64,000 bases of DNA from Sphingomonas aurantiaca (GCF_003050705.1 NZ_QAOG01000002.1:434001-498000), one strand, 5' to 3'. Counted from the stretch's first letter, positions 50,299 to 61,354 are shown. Numbers and translations are program-made. The notes: generated by a model from the sequence alone, not told the origin.

Positions 50299-51971
50299 GT
50301 CGTCCCCTCCAGCCGCGCGCGCCGTTCGCGTCGCGCGCGTCTCGCCAGCAGGAACAGCAGATAGCCGAACGTCCCCCCCGCGAGAACGGCGATCAACCGG
50401 AAGACGTCGTCATACGCAAGCACGTTTGCTTCGCGCGTGGTGGTTTGCGACAGGATCGCCGCCCCCTCGGCACTCCGCAGCGTCGGATCGACGATCACCC
50501 GGCTGACCGCGGCACCGCCCGCGGCGATGCGCTGCGCGACGATCGGGTCGGTCGGCGAGATCTGCTGGACCAGCGCGACGCTGTTCGCCTTCTCGCGAAT
50601 CACCTGATAGCTGCCGAGCAACGCGGTGCCGCCGAGTCCGCCCAGCGAATTGATGATCCCGAACAGCGCGATGAAGCTGATGATATGGCCGGCGCCTTCC
50701 TTCAGCGCGCGGGTCATGCCGAACAGCAGCGCCGGGCCCAGGAAGAACGTCGCGGAAAAACCGATGATCGCCTGCGTCACATACATCTGCGGCGCGCGCG
50801 TCAGGCTGGTCGCGTAGGAATCGAACCAGGCCGCCACTGCGACCAGCCCGATCGCGAGCATGATCGGGTGGCCGAGTCGCTCGACGTCGAGCGTCACCGC
50901 GCTTGCGATCACGCCTGCCACCGAGGCGACGAAGATGATCAGGAAGAACGGCACGAGCTGGTCGTTGTTCTGCCCCAGCACGGTCAGCAACCCGACCGAG
51001 GCATAGGTCTGCTCCGAGAGCACGATCCGCGCCATGACGATGACGATCGTGAATCGGACGATGTCGGCGCTGCCGAGCCAGCGCGTGTTGAGCAGCGGGT
51101 TGGCGCGGTGATGCTCGACGACGAGCGCGGCGGCGAACATCGGGATCGCCGCGATCAGTGCCCAGCCGATCCACGGCGCATTGGTCCACCACACGATCCG
51201 CCCGAGCCCGAGCACGGCGGCGAACAAAGCGGTCGAGCCCGCGAACAGCACGAAGGTGAGAAAGTCGAGCGGCTCGAACGCCTTGCTCCGCGTCGTCGGC
51301 GGCAGGCGTAGCGCGGCCACGGCGGCGAGCGACAGCAGCGCAAGGCCGAGTTCGAAGAGGTACAGCGTCCGCCACTGCGACATTGCCAGCAGGTCCGGCG
51401 AGAACAGGCGCGCGAGCGGAGTCGCGCATTGCGGGATGCCGATGCCGAGCACGACGCCTTTGAGCCGCCATTTCGCGGGCAGCGACTGCATCACGTAATA
51501 GAGGCACAGGCTGCTGAGCGCCGCCCCTGCCATCCCGCTGATCGCGCGCACCGCGATCGCGGTCGCAAAGCCGTGGACGAACAGGTGCGCGAGCGTGATC
51601 AGCACGTAGAGAATCAGGAAGATCATCGCGAACGGCCTGAGCCCGAACTGCGCGCGGAACTTGATCATCAGCAGGTTGATGCTGACGTTGGTCATCACAT
51701 AGACCGTCGGCAGCCACGCAATCTCGGCGGGATCGAGCCCGAGTGCGCCCTGCAGCGTGTAGGTGTTGGCGCTGATCAAAGCGTTGCCGAAGCCGACCGT
51801 CAGCCCGAGCAGGATGCCGATCAGCGCGTAGGCGATCTGGCGGTGGCGCGGGTGGAGTGGCGAGCCGGGGGAGCCGGGCAGGGCGGGACGTTCGTGTTCG
51901 GCGAACTGCCAGTCCTCCTCGCTTAGGAAGTCTCTGATTCTCCGCGCTATCATCGGGCGTCGTTTTGGCAC
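50295..51971 (-). CDS. DHA2/EmrB-type MFS transporter
   Basis: 558 aa with about 14 transmembrane helices, the DHA2 layout of EmrB multidrug pumps. LISANTYTLQGALGLDPAEIAWLPT near helix 1 matches the family. First gene of the operon pump, adaptor, duct. Drug range unknown. ATG 51953 is an alternative start. Confidence 0.9.
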   Translation of the reverse strand: MPKRRPMIARRIRDFLSEEDWQFAEHERPALPGSPGSPLHPRHRQIAYALIGILLGLTVGFGNALISANTYTLQGALGLDPAEIAWLPTVYVMTNVSINLLMIKFRAQFGLRPFAMIFLILYVLITLAHLFVHGFATAIAVRAISGMAGAALSSLCLYYVMQSLPAKWRLKGVVLGIGIPQCATPLARLFSPDLLAMSQWRTLYLFELGLALLSLAAVAALRLPPTTRSKAFEPLDFLTFVLFAGSTALFAAVLGLGRIVWWTNAPWIGWALIAAIPMFAAALVVEHHRANPLLNTRWLGSADIVRFTIVIVMARIVLSEQTYASVGLLTVLGQNNDQLVPFFLIIFVASVAGVIASAVTLDVERLGHPIMLAIGLVAVAAWFDSYATSLTRAPQMYVTQAIIGFSATFFLGPALLFGMTRALKEGAGHIISFIALFGIINSLGGLGGTALLGSYQVIREKANSVALVQQISPTDPIVAQRIAAGGAAVSRVIVDPTLRSAEGAAILSQTTTREANVLAYDDVFRLIAVLAGGTFGYLLFLLARRARRERRARLEGTT

Positions 51972-52035
51972 GATCGGGGGCGGGCGTCATCCAGGAACGC
52001 TAGTGATGGTGGGCGACCGGGAACACGAGACGCGC

Positions 52036-52140
52036 ACCTCCCTGGCGAAGGCCGGGGCCCAGTTGGGGGACGGAAGTAACGGTGGACAGCGCTCCATCAT
52101 GGCGACGTTTCCAACCGGGCCCCGGCCTGCGCCGGGGAGG
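52036..52140. repeat. Palindromic repeat family A, copy 3
   Basis: About 105 bp with the same inverted ends and inner AGTTGGGGGACGGAAG/CCAACCGGGCC arms, slightly diverged. Lies upstream of the MscS gene; the long open frame from 52003 merely translates it. Confidence 0.8.
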
Positions 52141-52206
52141 TGGCAAAGTGCGAGGCAATTGCTGCACCGCAGCGGAACATCCCCGGTTGCCCGCCGTTGC
52201 GCCTTC

Positions 52207-53295
52207 ATGCGCATGTTTCGATCGCTTCACATACCGCCCGAATGGGTCTGGCTGGAAAGCGTTGCCGTCGTCTCGGCCGCGATCCTCGTCGCGCTGGTCG
52301 CGCACTGGCTGACGATGCGGATCGCTGGCCATGCCCAGCGCCGCACCACCGCCAAGACCGACGGGCTCGTCCTCGCCCGCGTCCGCCGACCCTTGCGCGC
52401 GGTATTCGTCTCGGTGTCGGTCGCGTTCGTTGCGCGGATCCTGCCGATGGACAACGATGTCGAGGATCTGTGGAAGCAGTTGCTCGGCTTCCTCGTGCCC
52501 GCGCTGCTGGGCTGGCTCGCGGCGGCGGCGTTGCGCGCGTTCCAGGACGTGATCGAGATTCGCGCCGACATCACCGTCGAGGATAATCTGCGCGCGCGCC
52601 GCAAGCGCACGCGCGCGGCGATCCTCGGTCGGATCGGAACGTTCTTCATCGTCTTCATCAGCGTGTGTCTGATGCTGCTGAGCGTCCCCGGAATCCGCTC
52701 GATCGGCGTCACGCTGATGGCGTCGGCGGGTATCGCCGGCCTCGTCGTCGGTGCCGCCGCGCAGCCCGCGCTGAAGAACCTGATCGCCGGTGTGCAGATG
52801 GCGTTTACCGAGCCGATCCGGCTCGACGACGTGCTGATCGTAGATGGCGAATGGGGGCGGGTCGAGCAGATCAACCTGACGTTCGTGGTCATCAAGATCT
52901 GGGACGAGCGGCGTCTCGTCGTGCCGGTCTCGAAGTTCCTTGAACAGAGCTTCCAGAACTGGACACGCGAGACGAGCCAGTTGCTCGGATCGGTGTTCTG
53001 GTACGTCGATCCGGCGACCGACGTGCCACGGTTGCGGGAGAAGCTGGGCGAGATCGTCACGGCCAATCCGCGCTGGGACAAGCGGTTCTTCAACCTCCAG
53101 GTCACCGACGTGAAGACCGATTGCATCGAGCTGCGCGGGCTGATGACCGCCAAGGACGCGGCGATCGCGTTCGACCTGCGCTGCGACGTACGCGAGGCGC
53201 TGCTGCGCTATATGCGCGACGAAATGCCCGAGGCGATCCCGCGTGGGCGCCTGTTGATGGCGGCGGACCCGGCGAGTGGGCTGTCCGCCAACTAG
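52207..53295 (+). CDS. Small-conductance mechanosensitive channel (MscS family)
   Basis: 362 aa from ATG 52207. About four hydrophobic helices precede the pore helix ASAGIAGLVVGAAAQPALKNLIAGVQM, the MscS signature written here across two parts (ASAGIAGLVVGAA and AQPALKNLIAG). The beta domain with PIRLDDVLIVDGEWG follows. Opens under membrane tension to release solutes at osmotic downshift. Fitting neighbour for the trehalose genes downstream. Confidence 0.9.
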   Translation: MRMFRSLHIPPEWVWLESVAVVSAAILVALVAHWLTMRIAGHAQRRTTAKTDGLVLARVRRPLRAVFVSVSVAFVARILPMDNDVEDLWKQLLGFLVPALLGWLAAAALRAFQDVIEIRADITVEDNLRARRKRTRAAILGRIGTFFIVFISVCLMLLSVPGIRSIGVTLMASAGIAGLVVGAAAQPALKNLIAGVQMAFTEPIRLDDVLIVDGEWGRVEQINLTFVVIKIWDERRLVVPVSKFLEQSFQNWTRETSQLLGSVFWYVDPATDVPRLREKLGEIVTANPRWDKRFFNLQVTDVKTDCIELRGLMTAKDAAIAFDLRCDVREALLRYMRDEMPEAIPRGRLLMAADPASGLSAN

Positions 53296-53305
53296 CCGCT
53301 ACCTC

Positions 53306-53337
53306 TCCGTCATCCTGACTTGCGTCAGGATGACGGA
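53306..53337. terminator. Bidirectional terminator hairpin
   Basis: A perfect 14-bp stem (53306-53319 with 53324-53337) and 4-nt loop between the convergent MscS and otsA genes. A half site of the same motif lies near 2970. Confidence 0.75.
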
Positions 53338-53358
53338 ATTGGGTTAGCGAGTGGGCGC

Positions 53359-54747
53359 TCAGGCCTCGACATGCTCCGGCGCGGCTTCGAGTGCGGTGAT
53401 GAAGAGTTCGCACCACCACATCACGTCCTCCCTGCGGACGTTGTCGATCAGCTTTTCCCAGCGTGCCTTGCGCTCCGCCAGCGGCATCTTGAGCGCGCGG
53501 GCGATCGCGTCGGACATTTCCTCCGGGCTGTACGGGTTGACGAGCACCGCGTCGGACAGCTGCGCGGCGGCGCCGGCGAACTGCGACAGGATCAGGACGC
53601 CGGGATCCTCGGGATCCTGCGCCGCGACATATTCCTTCGCGACCAGGTTCATCCCATCGCGCAAGGGCGTCACCAGCCCGACGCGCGCGGCGCGGTAGAT
53701 CCCCGCCAGCACGTCGCGCGGGAAGCCCTGGTTGACGTAGCGGATCGGCGTCCAGTCGATATCCGAAAACTCGCCGTTGATCCGCCCCGACATCGAATCG
53801 AGGTTGGCTCGGATCTCCTGATAGGTATCGACCTTCTCGCGGCTCGGCGGCGCGATCTGGAGCATATAGACCAGCCCGCGGTGATCGGGGTGCGACGCGA
53901 GAAAGCGTTCATAGCCCGAGAAGCGCTCGGCGAGGCCCTTCGAATAATCGAGCCGGTCGACGCCGACGATCAGGCTACGCCCGGTCGCCGACATGTACAT
54001 CCGCTCCTTCGCATGGCGCGCGGTGTCGCTGCTCGCGGAGTTCTCAAAATCCGCGGTCTCGATGCCGATCGGCGTGGTGATCGCCTTGATCGTGCGATCG
54101 CCGACCGTCACCCAGCCATCCTCGCCGACCACGCCATCGAGCTGGCTGGTGACGTAGTGCAGGAAGCTGTCGAGCCAGTCCTGAGTCTGGAACCCGACCA
54201 CGTCATAAGCGAACATCGACTCAACGAGCGCGCGGTGGCTCGGCAGCGAGAGCAGCATCGCCATCGGCGGCCACGGGATGTGGAGGAAGAAGCCGATCTT
54301 GTTCTCGACGCCCAGCTTGCGCAGTTCGCGGCCCAGCGGGACGTGGTGATAATCATGCACCCAGACGAGATCGTCGGGTTCGATCAGCGGCAGCACCGTC
54401 TCGGCAAAGCGCTTGTTCACCCGCGCGTAGCCGCTGGAGAAATCGCGCTCGAACTCGGTCAGGTCGATCCGGTAATGGAAGAGCGGCCACAGCGTGCGGT
54501 TCGCATAGCCATTATAATATTCGTCGAAATCCTGTTCCTCCAGGTCGATCGTCGCGGTGGTGACGCCCTTGCCCTGCTGGAAGTTGATATGGCCCGTGAA
54601 GGTCTCGGTGGTCGCACCCGACCAGCCGAACCACACGCCGCCCTTTTCGCGCAGCGCGGCGAGCAGCGCGACGGCCAGGCCGCCCTGATTGCCCGAGGGG
54701 GCGTCGACCGACTGGACACGATTCGAGATGACGACGAGGCGGCTCAT
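53359..54747 (-). CDS. otsA: Trehalose-6-phosphate synthase
   Basis: 462 aa, GT20. It joins UDP-glucose and glucose-6-phosphate. Visible motifs: SNRVQSVDAP and GGLAVAL at the start, VWVHDYHH and FLHIPWPP, GVDRLDYSKGL, and TPLRDGMNLVAKEYVA near the end. Start ATG 54747 overlaps the GH15 stop (ATGA). Cytosolic; makes an osmo- and stress-protectant. Confidence 0.97.
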   Translation of the reverse strand: MSRLVVISNRVQSVDAPSGNQGGLAVALLAALREKGGVWFGWSGATTETFTGHINFQQGKGVTTATIDLEEQDFDEYYNGYANRTLWPLFHYRIDLTEFERDFSSGYARVNKRFAETVLPLIEPDDLVWVHDYHHVPLGRELRKLGVENKIGFFLHIPWPPMAMLLSLPSHRALVESMFAYDVVGFQTQDWLDSFLHYVTSQLDGVVGEDGWVTVGDRTIKAITTPIGIETADFENSASSDTARHAKERMYMSATGRSLIVGVDRLDYSKGLAERFSGYERFLASHPDHRGLVYMLQIAPPSREKVDTYQEIRANLDSMSGRINGEFSDIDWTPIRYVNQGFPRDVLAGIYRAARVGLVTPLRDGMNLVAKEYVAAQDPEDPGVLILSQFAGAAAQLSDAVLVNPYSPEEMSDAIARALKMPLAERKARWEKLIDNVRREDVMWWCELFITALEAAPEHVEA

Positions 54748-56552
54748 CGTACGGCACTCCACGGCTTGCTAAGCAGGACGGCACAGTTGATCAGCCCCAC
54801 CAGCGAATAGGTTTGCGGATAATTCCCCCACAGCTCGCCGGTCGCGGGGTCGATATCCTCCGACAACAGGCCTGCAGGGGTACGGCGCGCGACCATCTCG
54901 GCGAACAGCGCGCACGCATCGGCTGTGCGGCCGGTCGTGTGCAGCGCCTCGATCAGCCAGAAGGTGCAGACGTTGAACGCGGTATGCGGCAGGCCGAAAT
55001 CATCCTCGGTCGCATAGCGCAGCATGTGGCTGCCGCGCCGCAACCCTTCCTCGACCGCCTTGAGCGTCGACTGGAAGCGCGGATCGTCGGGCGCGAAGAA
55101 GCGCAGGTCGAGCAGCTGGATCAGGCTCGCGTCGAGATCGTCGCCGCCGAACGTCGCGGAGATACGCTGCGTATCCTCGCGCCACGCCGACGTCTCGATC
55201 TTCGTGCGGATCGTGTCCGCGCGCGCGTTCCAGAATGTCCGGCGATCCTCGAGCCCGAGCACGCCCGCCGCGTTGGCGAGCCGGTCGCACGCCGCCCAGC
55301 ACATCGCCGCCGAATAGGTGTGGACATGCGCCTTGGTACGCAGCTCCCACAGGCCCGCATCGGGCTTGTCATAGGTTTCCCAGGCGCGATCGCCCACGAG
55401 TTCGAGGCTCTTGAAATCCTCGTGGCTCGACATGCGGAACAGCCGCTGGTCGAAGAACGCCTGGACGTCGGAGAGGATGATCTGGCCGTACGCGTCGTGC
55501 TGGATCTGCTCATACGCCTGGTTGCCGACGCGGACCGGACCCATGCCGCGATAGCCGGGCAGGGTGGTCTCGGTGCGCTCGATCAAGGTCGCCTCGCCGC
55601 CGACCCCGTAGAGCGGCTGGACATGGCCACCCTTCGACGCATCGACGATGTTGCGCAGATATTCGAGATAGCCCTCGAGCACGTCGAGCGCGCCGAGTCG
55701 GTTGAGCGCCTGCACCGTATAATAGGCGTCGCGGATCCAGCAGTAGCGATAGTCCCAGTTGCGCTCCGACCCCTCATGCTCGGGGATCGAGGTGGTGAGC
55801 GCGGCAACGATCGCCCCGGTCTCCTCATGCTGGCACAGCTTCAGCGTGATCGCCGCGCGGATGACGACGTCCTGCCATTCGACCGGGGTCGCGAGCCCGC
55901 GCACCCAGTGGCGCCATTCTTCCTTGGTCCGCGAGAGCATCGCCTCGGCCGCCTCGTGCAGCACGCCGGCGAAGCTCTCGTCGGGCCCCAGGAACATGTG
56001 CATCGGCCGTTCGAGCCGGAACCAGCTCTCGCCGACGACATGGCCGACCGGCGCGTCGGTGGTGAGCCGCAACGTCTGGTCGTCCATCAGGAAGCGGACA
56101 TGGTTCGACCCTTGCGTATGGCTGGTCGGCTTGCCCCAGCTGGTCGCGACGCGCAGGCGGATCCGGATCCGCGGCGAGCCCGCGACGGGCCGCACGATCC
56201 GGACGAAGCTGGTCGGGCGATAGGTCCGCCCCTCGCGCACGAAGCGCGGGCAGAAATCGGTCACCTCGACCGCGTTGCCGGCCTGATCCTCATGCCGCGT
56301 GACGAGGATCGGCGTGTTGCGGATATAGCTCTGCGTGGTCTTCGCGCCGCCTTCCAGCTCGATCGCCCAGAAGCCGGTCTCGGGCGCATCGCCGCCGAGC
56401 AGCGCGCAGAATGCCGGGTCACCATCGACCCGCGGCACGCAGCCCCAGACGAACGTGCCGGTCTTGTCGATCAGCGCCGATACCTGGCAGTTGCCGATCG
56501 GCCAGAGGTTCATGTCGGCCTGGGGCGGATGGGCGAGGGGGGTAGCGGTCAT
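54744..56552 (-). CDS. GH15 glucoamylase/trehalase-like hydrolase
   Basis: 602 aa. A GH15 (alpha/alpha)6 barrel with NWDYRYCWIRDAYY holding the catalytic-acid region and an N-terminal beta domain. Members are glucoamylases or trehalases; between otsA and otsB a trehalase-type or glucan role is probable. No signal peptide, so cytosolic. ATGA overlaps on both sides couple its translation to otsB and otsA. Confidence 0.9.
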   Translation of the reverse strand: MTATPLAHPPQADMNLWPIGNCQVSALIDKTGTFVWGCVPRVDGDPAFCALLGGDAPETGFWAIELEGGAKTTQSYIRNTPILVTRHEDQAGNAVEVTDFCPRFVREGRTYRPTSFVRIVRPVAGSPRIRIRLRVATSWGKPTSHTQGSNHVRFLMDDQTLRLTTDAPVGHVVGESWFRLERPMHMFLGPDESFAGVLHEAAEAMLSRTKEEWRHWVRGLATPVEWQDVVIRAAITLKLCQHEETGAIVAALTTSIPEHEGSERNWDYRYCWIRDAYYTVQALNRLGALDVLEGYLEYLRNIVDASKGGHVQPLYGVGGEATLIERTETTLPGYRGMGPVRVGNQAYEQIQHDAYGQIILSDVQAFFDQRLFRMSSHEDFKSLELVGDRAWETYDKPDAGLWELRTKAHVHTYSAAMCWAACDRLANAAGVLGLEDRRTFWNARADTIRTKIETSAWREDTQRISATFGGDDLDASLIQLLDLRFFAPDDPRFQSTLKAVEEGLRRGSHMLRYATEDDFGLPHTAFNVCTFWLIEALHTTGRTADACALFAEMVARRTPAGLLSEDIDPATGELWGNYPQTYSLVGLINCAVLLSKPWSAVR

Positions 56553-57334
56553 CGTGTTTCCAATATGGCGGCGATCCAGTCACGGAGCGCGGCAACGTCG
56601 TTCAGGCGGTAGGTGGCGGCGGTAGGACGGGCGTCGCCGATCAGCACACCCGCCCCGCCGAGATCGCGGGCGGCTTCGAACCCGTCTTCGTCGGTGACGT
56701 CGTCGCCGAAGAAATAGGGCGTGGTGCCGGCCATTGTTGGCGCGTCGATCAGCGAGCGGAGCGCCGCGCCCTTGTCGCCGGGGGTGCGCAGTTCGACCAT
56801 CATCTTGCCGCGCTGAAGGGTGAGGCCGTGGCGGTCGGCCAGCGTTTCGGCGAGCGCGACGGCGTCGGGCTCGAACGCCGGGGCCATCCGGTAATGGAGT
56901 CCCGCGCCGAGGCTCTTGGCCTCGTAGACGAGACCGTTCGCGGCGGCGAAGGCGGCAAATTCCTCGGCAGCGGCTTCGAGCGAGGCGGGGCGTTCGGCGG
57001 CGACATGGCCGTCCTCGGGCGTCCGCCGCTCGGCACCATGGCTGCCCGCGACCGCGAACCGCCGGGCATGATCGCCGAGCATCGAGTCGAGCTGCTCGAT
57101 CGACCGGCCGCTGATGATCGCCACACGTCCGGGATAGCGCTCGGCAAGGCTGTCGAGCGCATCGCGCAGGCGCTGGTCGACGACGACCGCATCGGGGGTC
57201 GCGGCGAGATCGACGAGCGTCCCGTCGAAGTCGAAGAAAAGGCTGACGGTGTCGAGGGCCACGGGTGGCGGATCGAGCGCGACAGGCGGCGGCGCGAGGA
57301 CTTCAGTCGCGGGCTGGCGTTCGGCTAGCATCAT
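56549..57334 (-). CDS. otsB: Trehalose-6-phosphate phosphatase
   Basis: 261 aa, HAD superfamily. FFDFDGTLVDL is motif I with the nucleophile Asp, ISGRSIEQL motif II, and GDDVTDEDGF motif IV. Removes phosphate from trehalose-6-phosphate. ATG 57334 is chosen; upstream open frame is repeat-derived. First gene of the otsB, GH15, otsA operon. Confidence 0.96.
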   Translation of the reverse strand: MMLAERQPATEVLAPPPVALDPPPVALDTVSLFFDFDGTLVDLAATPDAVVVDQRLRDALDSLAERYPGRVAIISGRSIEQLDSMLGDHARRFAVAGSHGAERRTPEDGHVAAERPASLEAAAEEFAAFAAANGLVYEAKSLGAGLHYRMAPAFEPDAVALAETLADRHGLTLQRGKMMVELRTPGDKGAALRSLIDAPTMAGTTPYFFGDDVTDEDGFEAARDLGGAGVLIGDARPTAATYRLNDVAALRDWIAAILETR

Positions 57335-57438
57335 CGTCAAACCCCCGGCGGTGCCGCTACGTTCCGCTGCACTGCAAAATTGGAACGGGTGCGGTTCGAT
57401 TGCTGGTAAGCGTGCTCGAGCGCCGTCCGCTCTCGCCT

Positions 57439-57518
57439 TGTTCTCGCGCGAAGGCGGGAGCCCAGCACCAAGCTTTGTCGCGTTATGAGCTGCTCGACCC
57501 CCGCCTTCGCGGGGGAAC
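57439..57518. repeat. Palindromic repeat family B, copy 2
   Basis: TTCTCGCGCGAAGGCGGGAGCCCAG and its inverted relative CCGCCTTCGCGGGGGAAC (each given only in part) flank a ~35-bp centre between divergent otsB and the NodT-type gene. Confidence 0.75.
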
Positions 57519-57550
57519 GGAGAGGATGGACGGCCTCGCAAACCCGAGCA

Positions 57551-57655
57551 CCACCCCGGCGGAGGCCGGGGCCCAATTGGGCGGCGCCGGCAAATTGATG
57601 GATGCTAGTCGTCACATCGACCTCTCCAATTGTGCCCCGGCCTCCGCCGGGGTGG
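57551..57655. repeat. Palindromic repeat family A, copy 4
   Basis: About 105 bp, inverted ends CCACCCCGGCGGAGGCCGG and CCTCCGCCGGGGTGG, inner arms CCCAATTGGG/CCAATTGTGCC. Adjacent to family B copy 2 in the same divergent gap. Confidence 0.85.
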
Positions 57656-57775
57656 GTGCGTCCCGTGCTGCCATGCCGCGCGACCCCATTATACCACGGT
57701 ACCCATCCCGCCTGCGACACCTCGCGACACAAAAGCGCTGGACTAGCCAAAGCCGCTTGGCCATGCCTGCCGCCC

Positions 57776-59260
57776 ATGTCCCGAGTCCGGCTTCTTCTCA
57801 TCGCATCCGCCGTATCCGGAGGACTCCTGCTCGCAGGCTGCACCGTCGGCCCCGATTATCATCCGAAGGCCGCGGCCGAACTCGGCGTTCCGAACGCCTA
57901 TTCGGTCACCCCCGCGACCACGCCCGAAGACCTGACCCGCTGGTGGCAGAAGTTCGACGATCCCGTCCTCGGCCAGCTCGTCGAGCAGGCCGCCGCCACC
58001 AATCTCGATCTCGCCCAGTCGGTCGCCCGCCTCCGCCAGGCGCGCGAGAGCCTGATCCAGAACCGCGCCTCGCTGCTCCCCACGCTGAGCGGATCGGCGG
58101 GGTATCAGCGCAACGAGAATGTGCGGGGCGGCGGGCGCTCGTTCACGCTGCCCGACGGCACCGTCGTCGATACCGGCGGCGGCGGCGCCAACAGCTTCAC
58201 CGTCGGCGCCAGCGCGAGCTACCAGGTCGGCGTGTTCGGCGAGATCCGCCGCACCGTCGAGGCGAGCCGCGCGGACTATGCCGCGTCGGGCTATGATTAT
58301 GCCACCGTGCTGATCTCGGTCGAGAGCGAGGTCGCGCGCAACTACGTCCTCGCGCGGTTGTACCAGCAGCAGCTTGCCAATGCCCGCGCGTCGCTCGCGA
58401 TCCAGGACGACAATCTCGAAATCGCGGGCTTCCGCGTCCAGGCAGGCCTCGTCTCCAGCGTCGACGCCGAACAGGCCCGTGCCCAGCGTGCGCAGACCGC
58501 CGCGACGATCCCGAGCCTCGACCAGCAATATGCGGCCGCCGTCGCGCGGATCGGCATCCTTACCGGCCAGGCCCCCGGCGCGCTGCGTCCGCTGATGGCG
58601 CCGGTCAAGGCGATCCCGACCGGCCCCGCAGCGGTCGGCGTCGGCATTCCCGGCGACACGCTGCGCCAGCGTCCCGATATCCGCTCGGCCGAACGCGCGC
58701 TCGCCGCGGCCACCGCGCGGATCGGCGTCGCCAAGGCGCAGCTCTATCCAGCGCTCGCGATCACCGGCAACCTCAACACCAACGCGACGTCGATCGGCAA
58801 CATTGGCGACGCCATCACCGGCAGCCTGTTTGCCGGGCTCACCCAGGCGATCTTCAACGGCGGACGCCTTCGCTCCCAGGTCCGCACCAGTGAAGCCGCC
58901 GCGGATGGCGCGCTGGCGCTCTACAAATCGACCGTCCTTACCGCGCTGGAGGATGTCGAGAACGCCGTCGTCGCTTTGCAGACCGCACAGGAACGCGAGC
59001 GCCAGTTCGCCATCGCGCTCGACGCGTCGAACAATTCCGCGATCCTGAGCCGCAGCCAATACCGCACGGGCCTCACCGATTTCACCACGCTCAACCAGCA
59101 GGAAACCGCGCTCCTGTCCGCACGAAACGGCGCGACGCAGGCGCGCGCCGACGCGGCGACCGCTCTTATCGCGCTGTACGCGGCACTCGGCGGCGGCTGG
59201 GATCCGACCGTCATTCCAGAAGCGCCGTTTCGCGCGCCAACCAATCCAGAGGCACGCTGA
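57776..59260 (+). CDS. NodT-type outer-membrane efflux lipoprotein
   Basis: 494 aa from ATG 57776 with lipobox LLAGC. Two TolC-like repeats of helical hairpins (VGVFGEIRRTVEA; GDTLRQRPDIRSAE). Exit duct for the MacAB-type pump encoded downstream; its stop overlaps the adaptor ATG (TGATG). Confidence 0.92.
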   Translation: MSRVRLLLIASAVSGGLLLAGCTVGPDYHPKAAAELGVPNAYSVTPATTPEDLTRWWQKFDDPVLGQLVEQAAATNLDLAQSVARLRQARESLIQNRASLLPTLSGSAGYQRNENVRGGGRSFTLPDGTVVDTGGGGANSFTVGASASYQVGVFGEIRRTVEASRADYAASGYDYATVLISVESEVARNYVLARLYQQQLANARASLAIQDDNLEIAGFRVQAGLVSSVDAEQARAQRAQTAATIPSLDQQYAAAVARIGILTGQAPGALRPLMAPVKAIPTGPAAVGVGIPGDTLRQRPDIRSAERALAAATARIGVAKAQLYPALAITGNLNTNATSIGNIGDAITGSLFAGLTQAIFNGGRLRSQVRTSEAAADGALALYKSTVLTALEDVENAVVALQTAQERERQFAIALDASNNSAILSRSQYRTGLTDFTTLNQQETALLSARNGATQARADAATALIALYAALGGGWDPTVIPEAPFRAPTNPEAR

Positions 59261-60619
59261 TGGCCGACGCATCGATCGACGACTTCCTCGGCGTAAAGCC
59301 GCAGGCACCCTGGAAACGCTACGTAAAGTGGGTCGTGATCGTGGTCGGCGTCGTGCTGCTCTGCCTGCTGCTCGCACGCTGCTTCGGCGCGAAGGAGCAG
59401 ACGCAATATTCGACGCAAGCGGCGGCGCGCGGCAACCTGACGGTTACCGTCTCGGCCACTGGCAAGCTCGCGCCGACGACGCAGGTCACGGTCGGCTCGC
59501 AGCTGTCGGGTCTCGTCACCAGGGTCGTCGTCGACGTCAACGACCGCGTCGTCGCGGGCCAGCCGCTCGCGCTGATCGACCCCGAACAGCTCGACGACCA
59601 GATCCGCCAGACCAGCGCGCAGCTCGCCGCGAACCAGGCGCAGGTCGCGCAGGCACAGGCCACCGTCGCCGAGTCGCGCGCGCAGCTGAACCGCCTCGAA
59701 GAGGTTTCGCGCCTGTCCGGCGGCCGCGTGCCCTCGAAGACCGAACTCCAGACCGGTCGCGCCGATTACGCGCGGGCGGTCGCCGCGCAGAAGGTTGCGG
59801 AAGCCAATGTCGTCGCCAGCCGCGCCGCACTCGCGCAGAACCAGACGCAGCGTGCGCGCGCGATCATCCGCTCGCCCGTCACCGGCGTCGTGCTCGCGCG
59901 CCAGATCGATCCCGGCCAGACCGTCGCCTCGTCGTTCAACACGCCGACTTTGTTCGTGATCGCCGAAGACCTGACCAAGATGAAGCTTGAGGTCGCGATC
60001 GACGAGGCGGACGTCGGCGAGGTCAAGGTCGGCCAGAAGGCCAGCTTCACCGTCGACGCGTTCCCCGGCCAGACCTTCCCGGCGACGATCACCCGCGTCG
60101 ATCTCGGCTCGAACCTGACCGTCAGTTCGGCGACGTCGTCGACGACGACCACGACTACCACCACCGGCCAGGTGGTGTCCTATGCCGCGGATCTTACCGT
60201 CGGCAATGCGTCGCTGACGCTGCGCCCCGGCATGACCGCGACCGCGGACATCGTCACGTCGGACAAGCGCAACGTGATGCTCGTCCCCAACGCCGCGCTG
60301 CGCTTCAAGCCGAGCGCGGACGGTGCGAAGGACCAGGGCGGCGGCATCGCCGGCTCGCTCACCTTCCGCCCGCGCCGCGGCGCCGGCGGCAACGCGCGGA
60401 CCGCCAAGCTCGATCGCGGGTCGCAGCAGACGATCTACGTCAAGGGCGCCGACGGCACGCCGCAGCCGGTGCAGATTACGACGGGCGACACCAACGGGAC
60501 GATGACCGAAGTCCTGTCGGGCGACCTGAAGCCCGGCGCACAGATCATCATCGGCCAGCTCGCCAGCGGCGCCGACACGACCAAGACCGCCGGACGACGC
60601 TCGGGCGGCGCCAGCAAGG

Positions 60620-60639
<20 letters not shown>
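59260..60639 (+). CDS. macA: MacA-type periplasmic adaptor
   Basis: 459 aa. One N-terminal transmembrane helix (~22-42), then the lipoyl/coiled-coil hairpin and beta-barrel (IIRSPVTGVVLARQIDPGQTV, shown here as IRSPVTGVVLAR). A Ser/Thr run (about residues 290-305) is an unusual low-complexity insert. Links MacB-type ABC subunits to the NodT-like duct. The symbol is by family resemblance. Confidence 0.88.
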
Positions 60640-61354
<715 letters not shown>

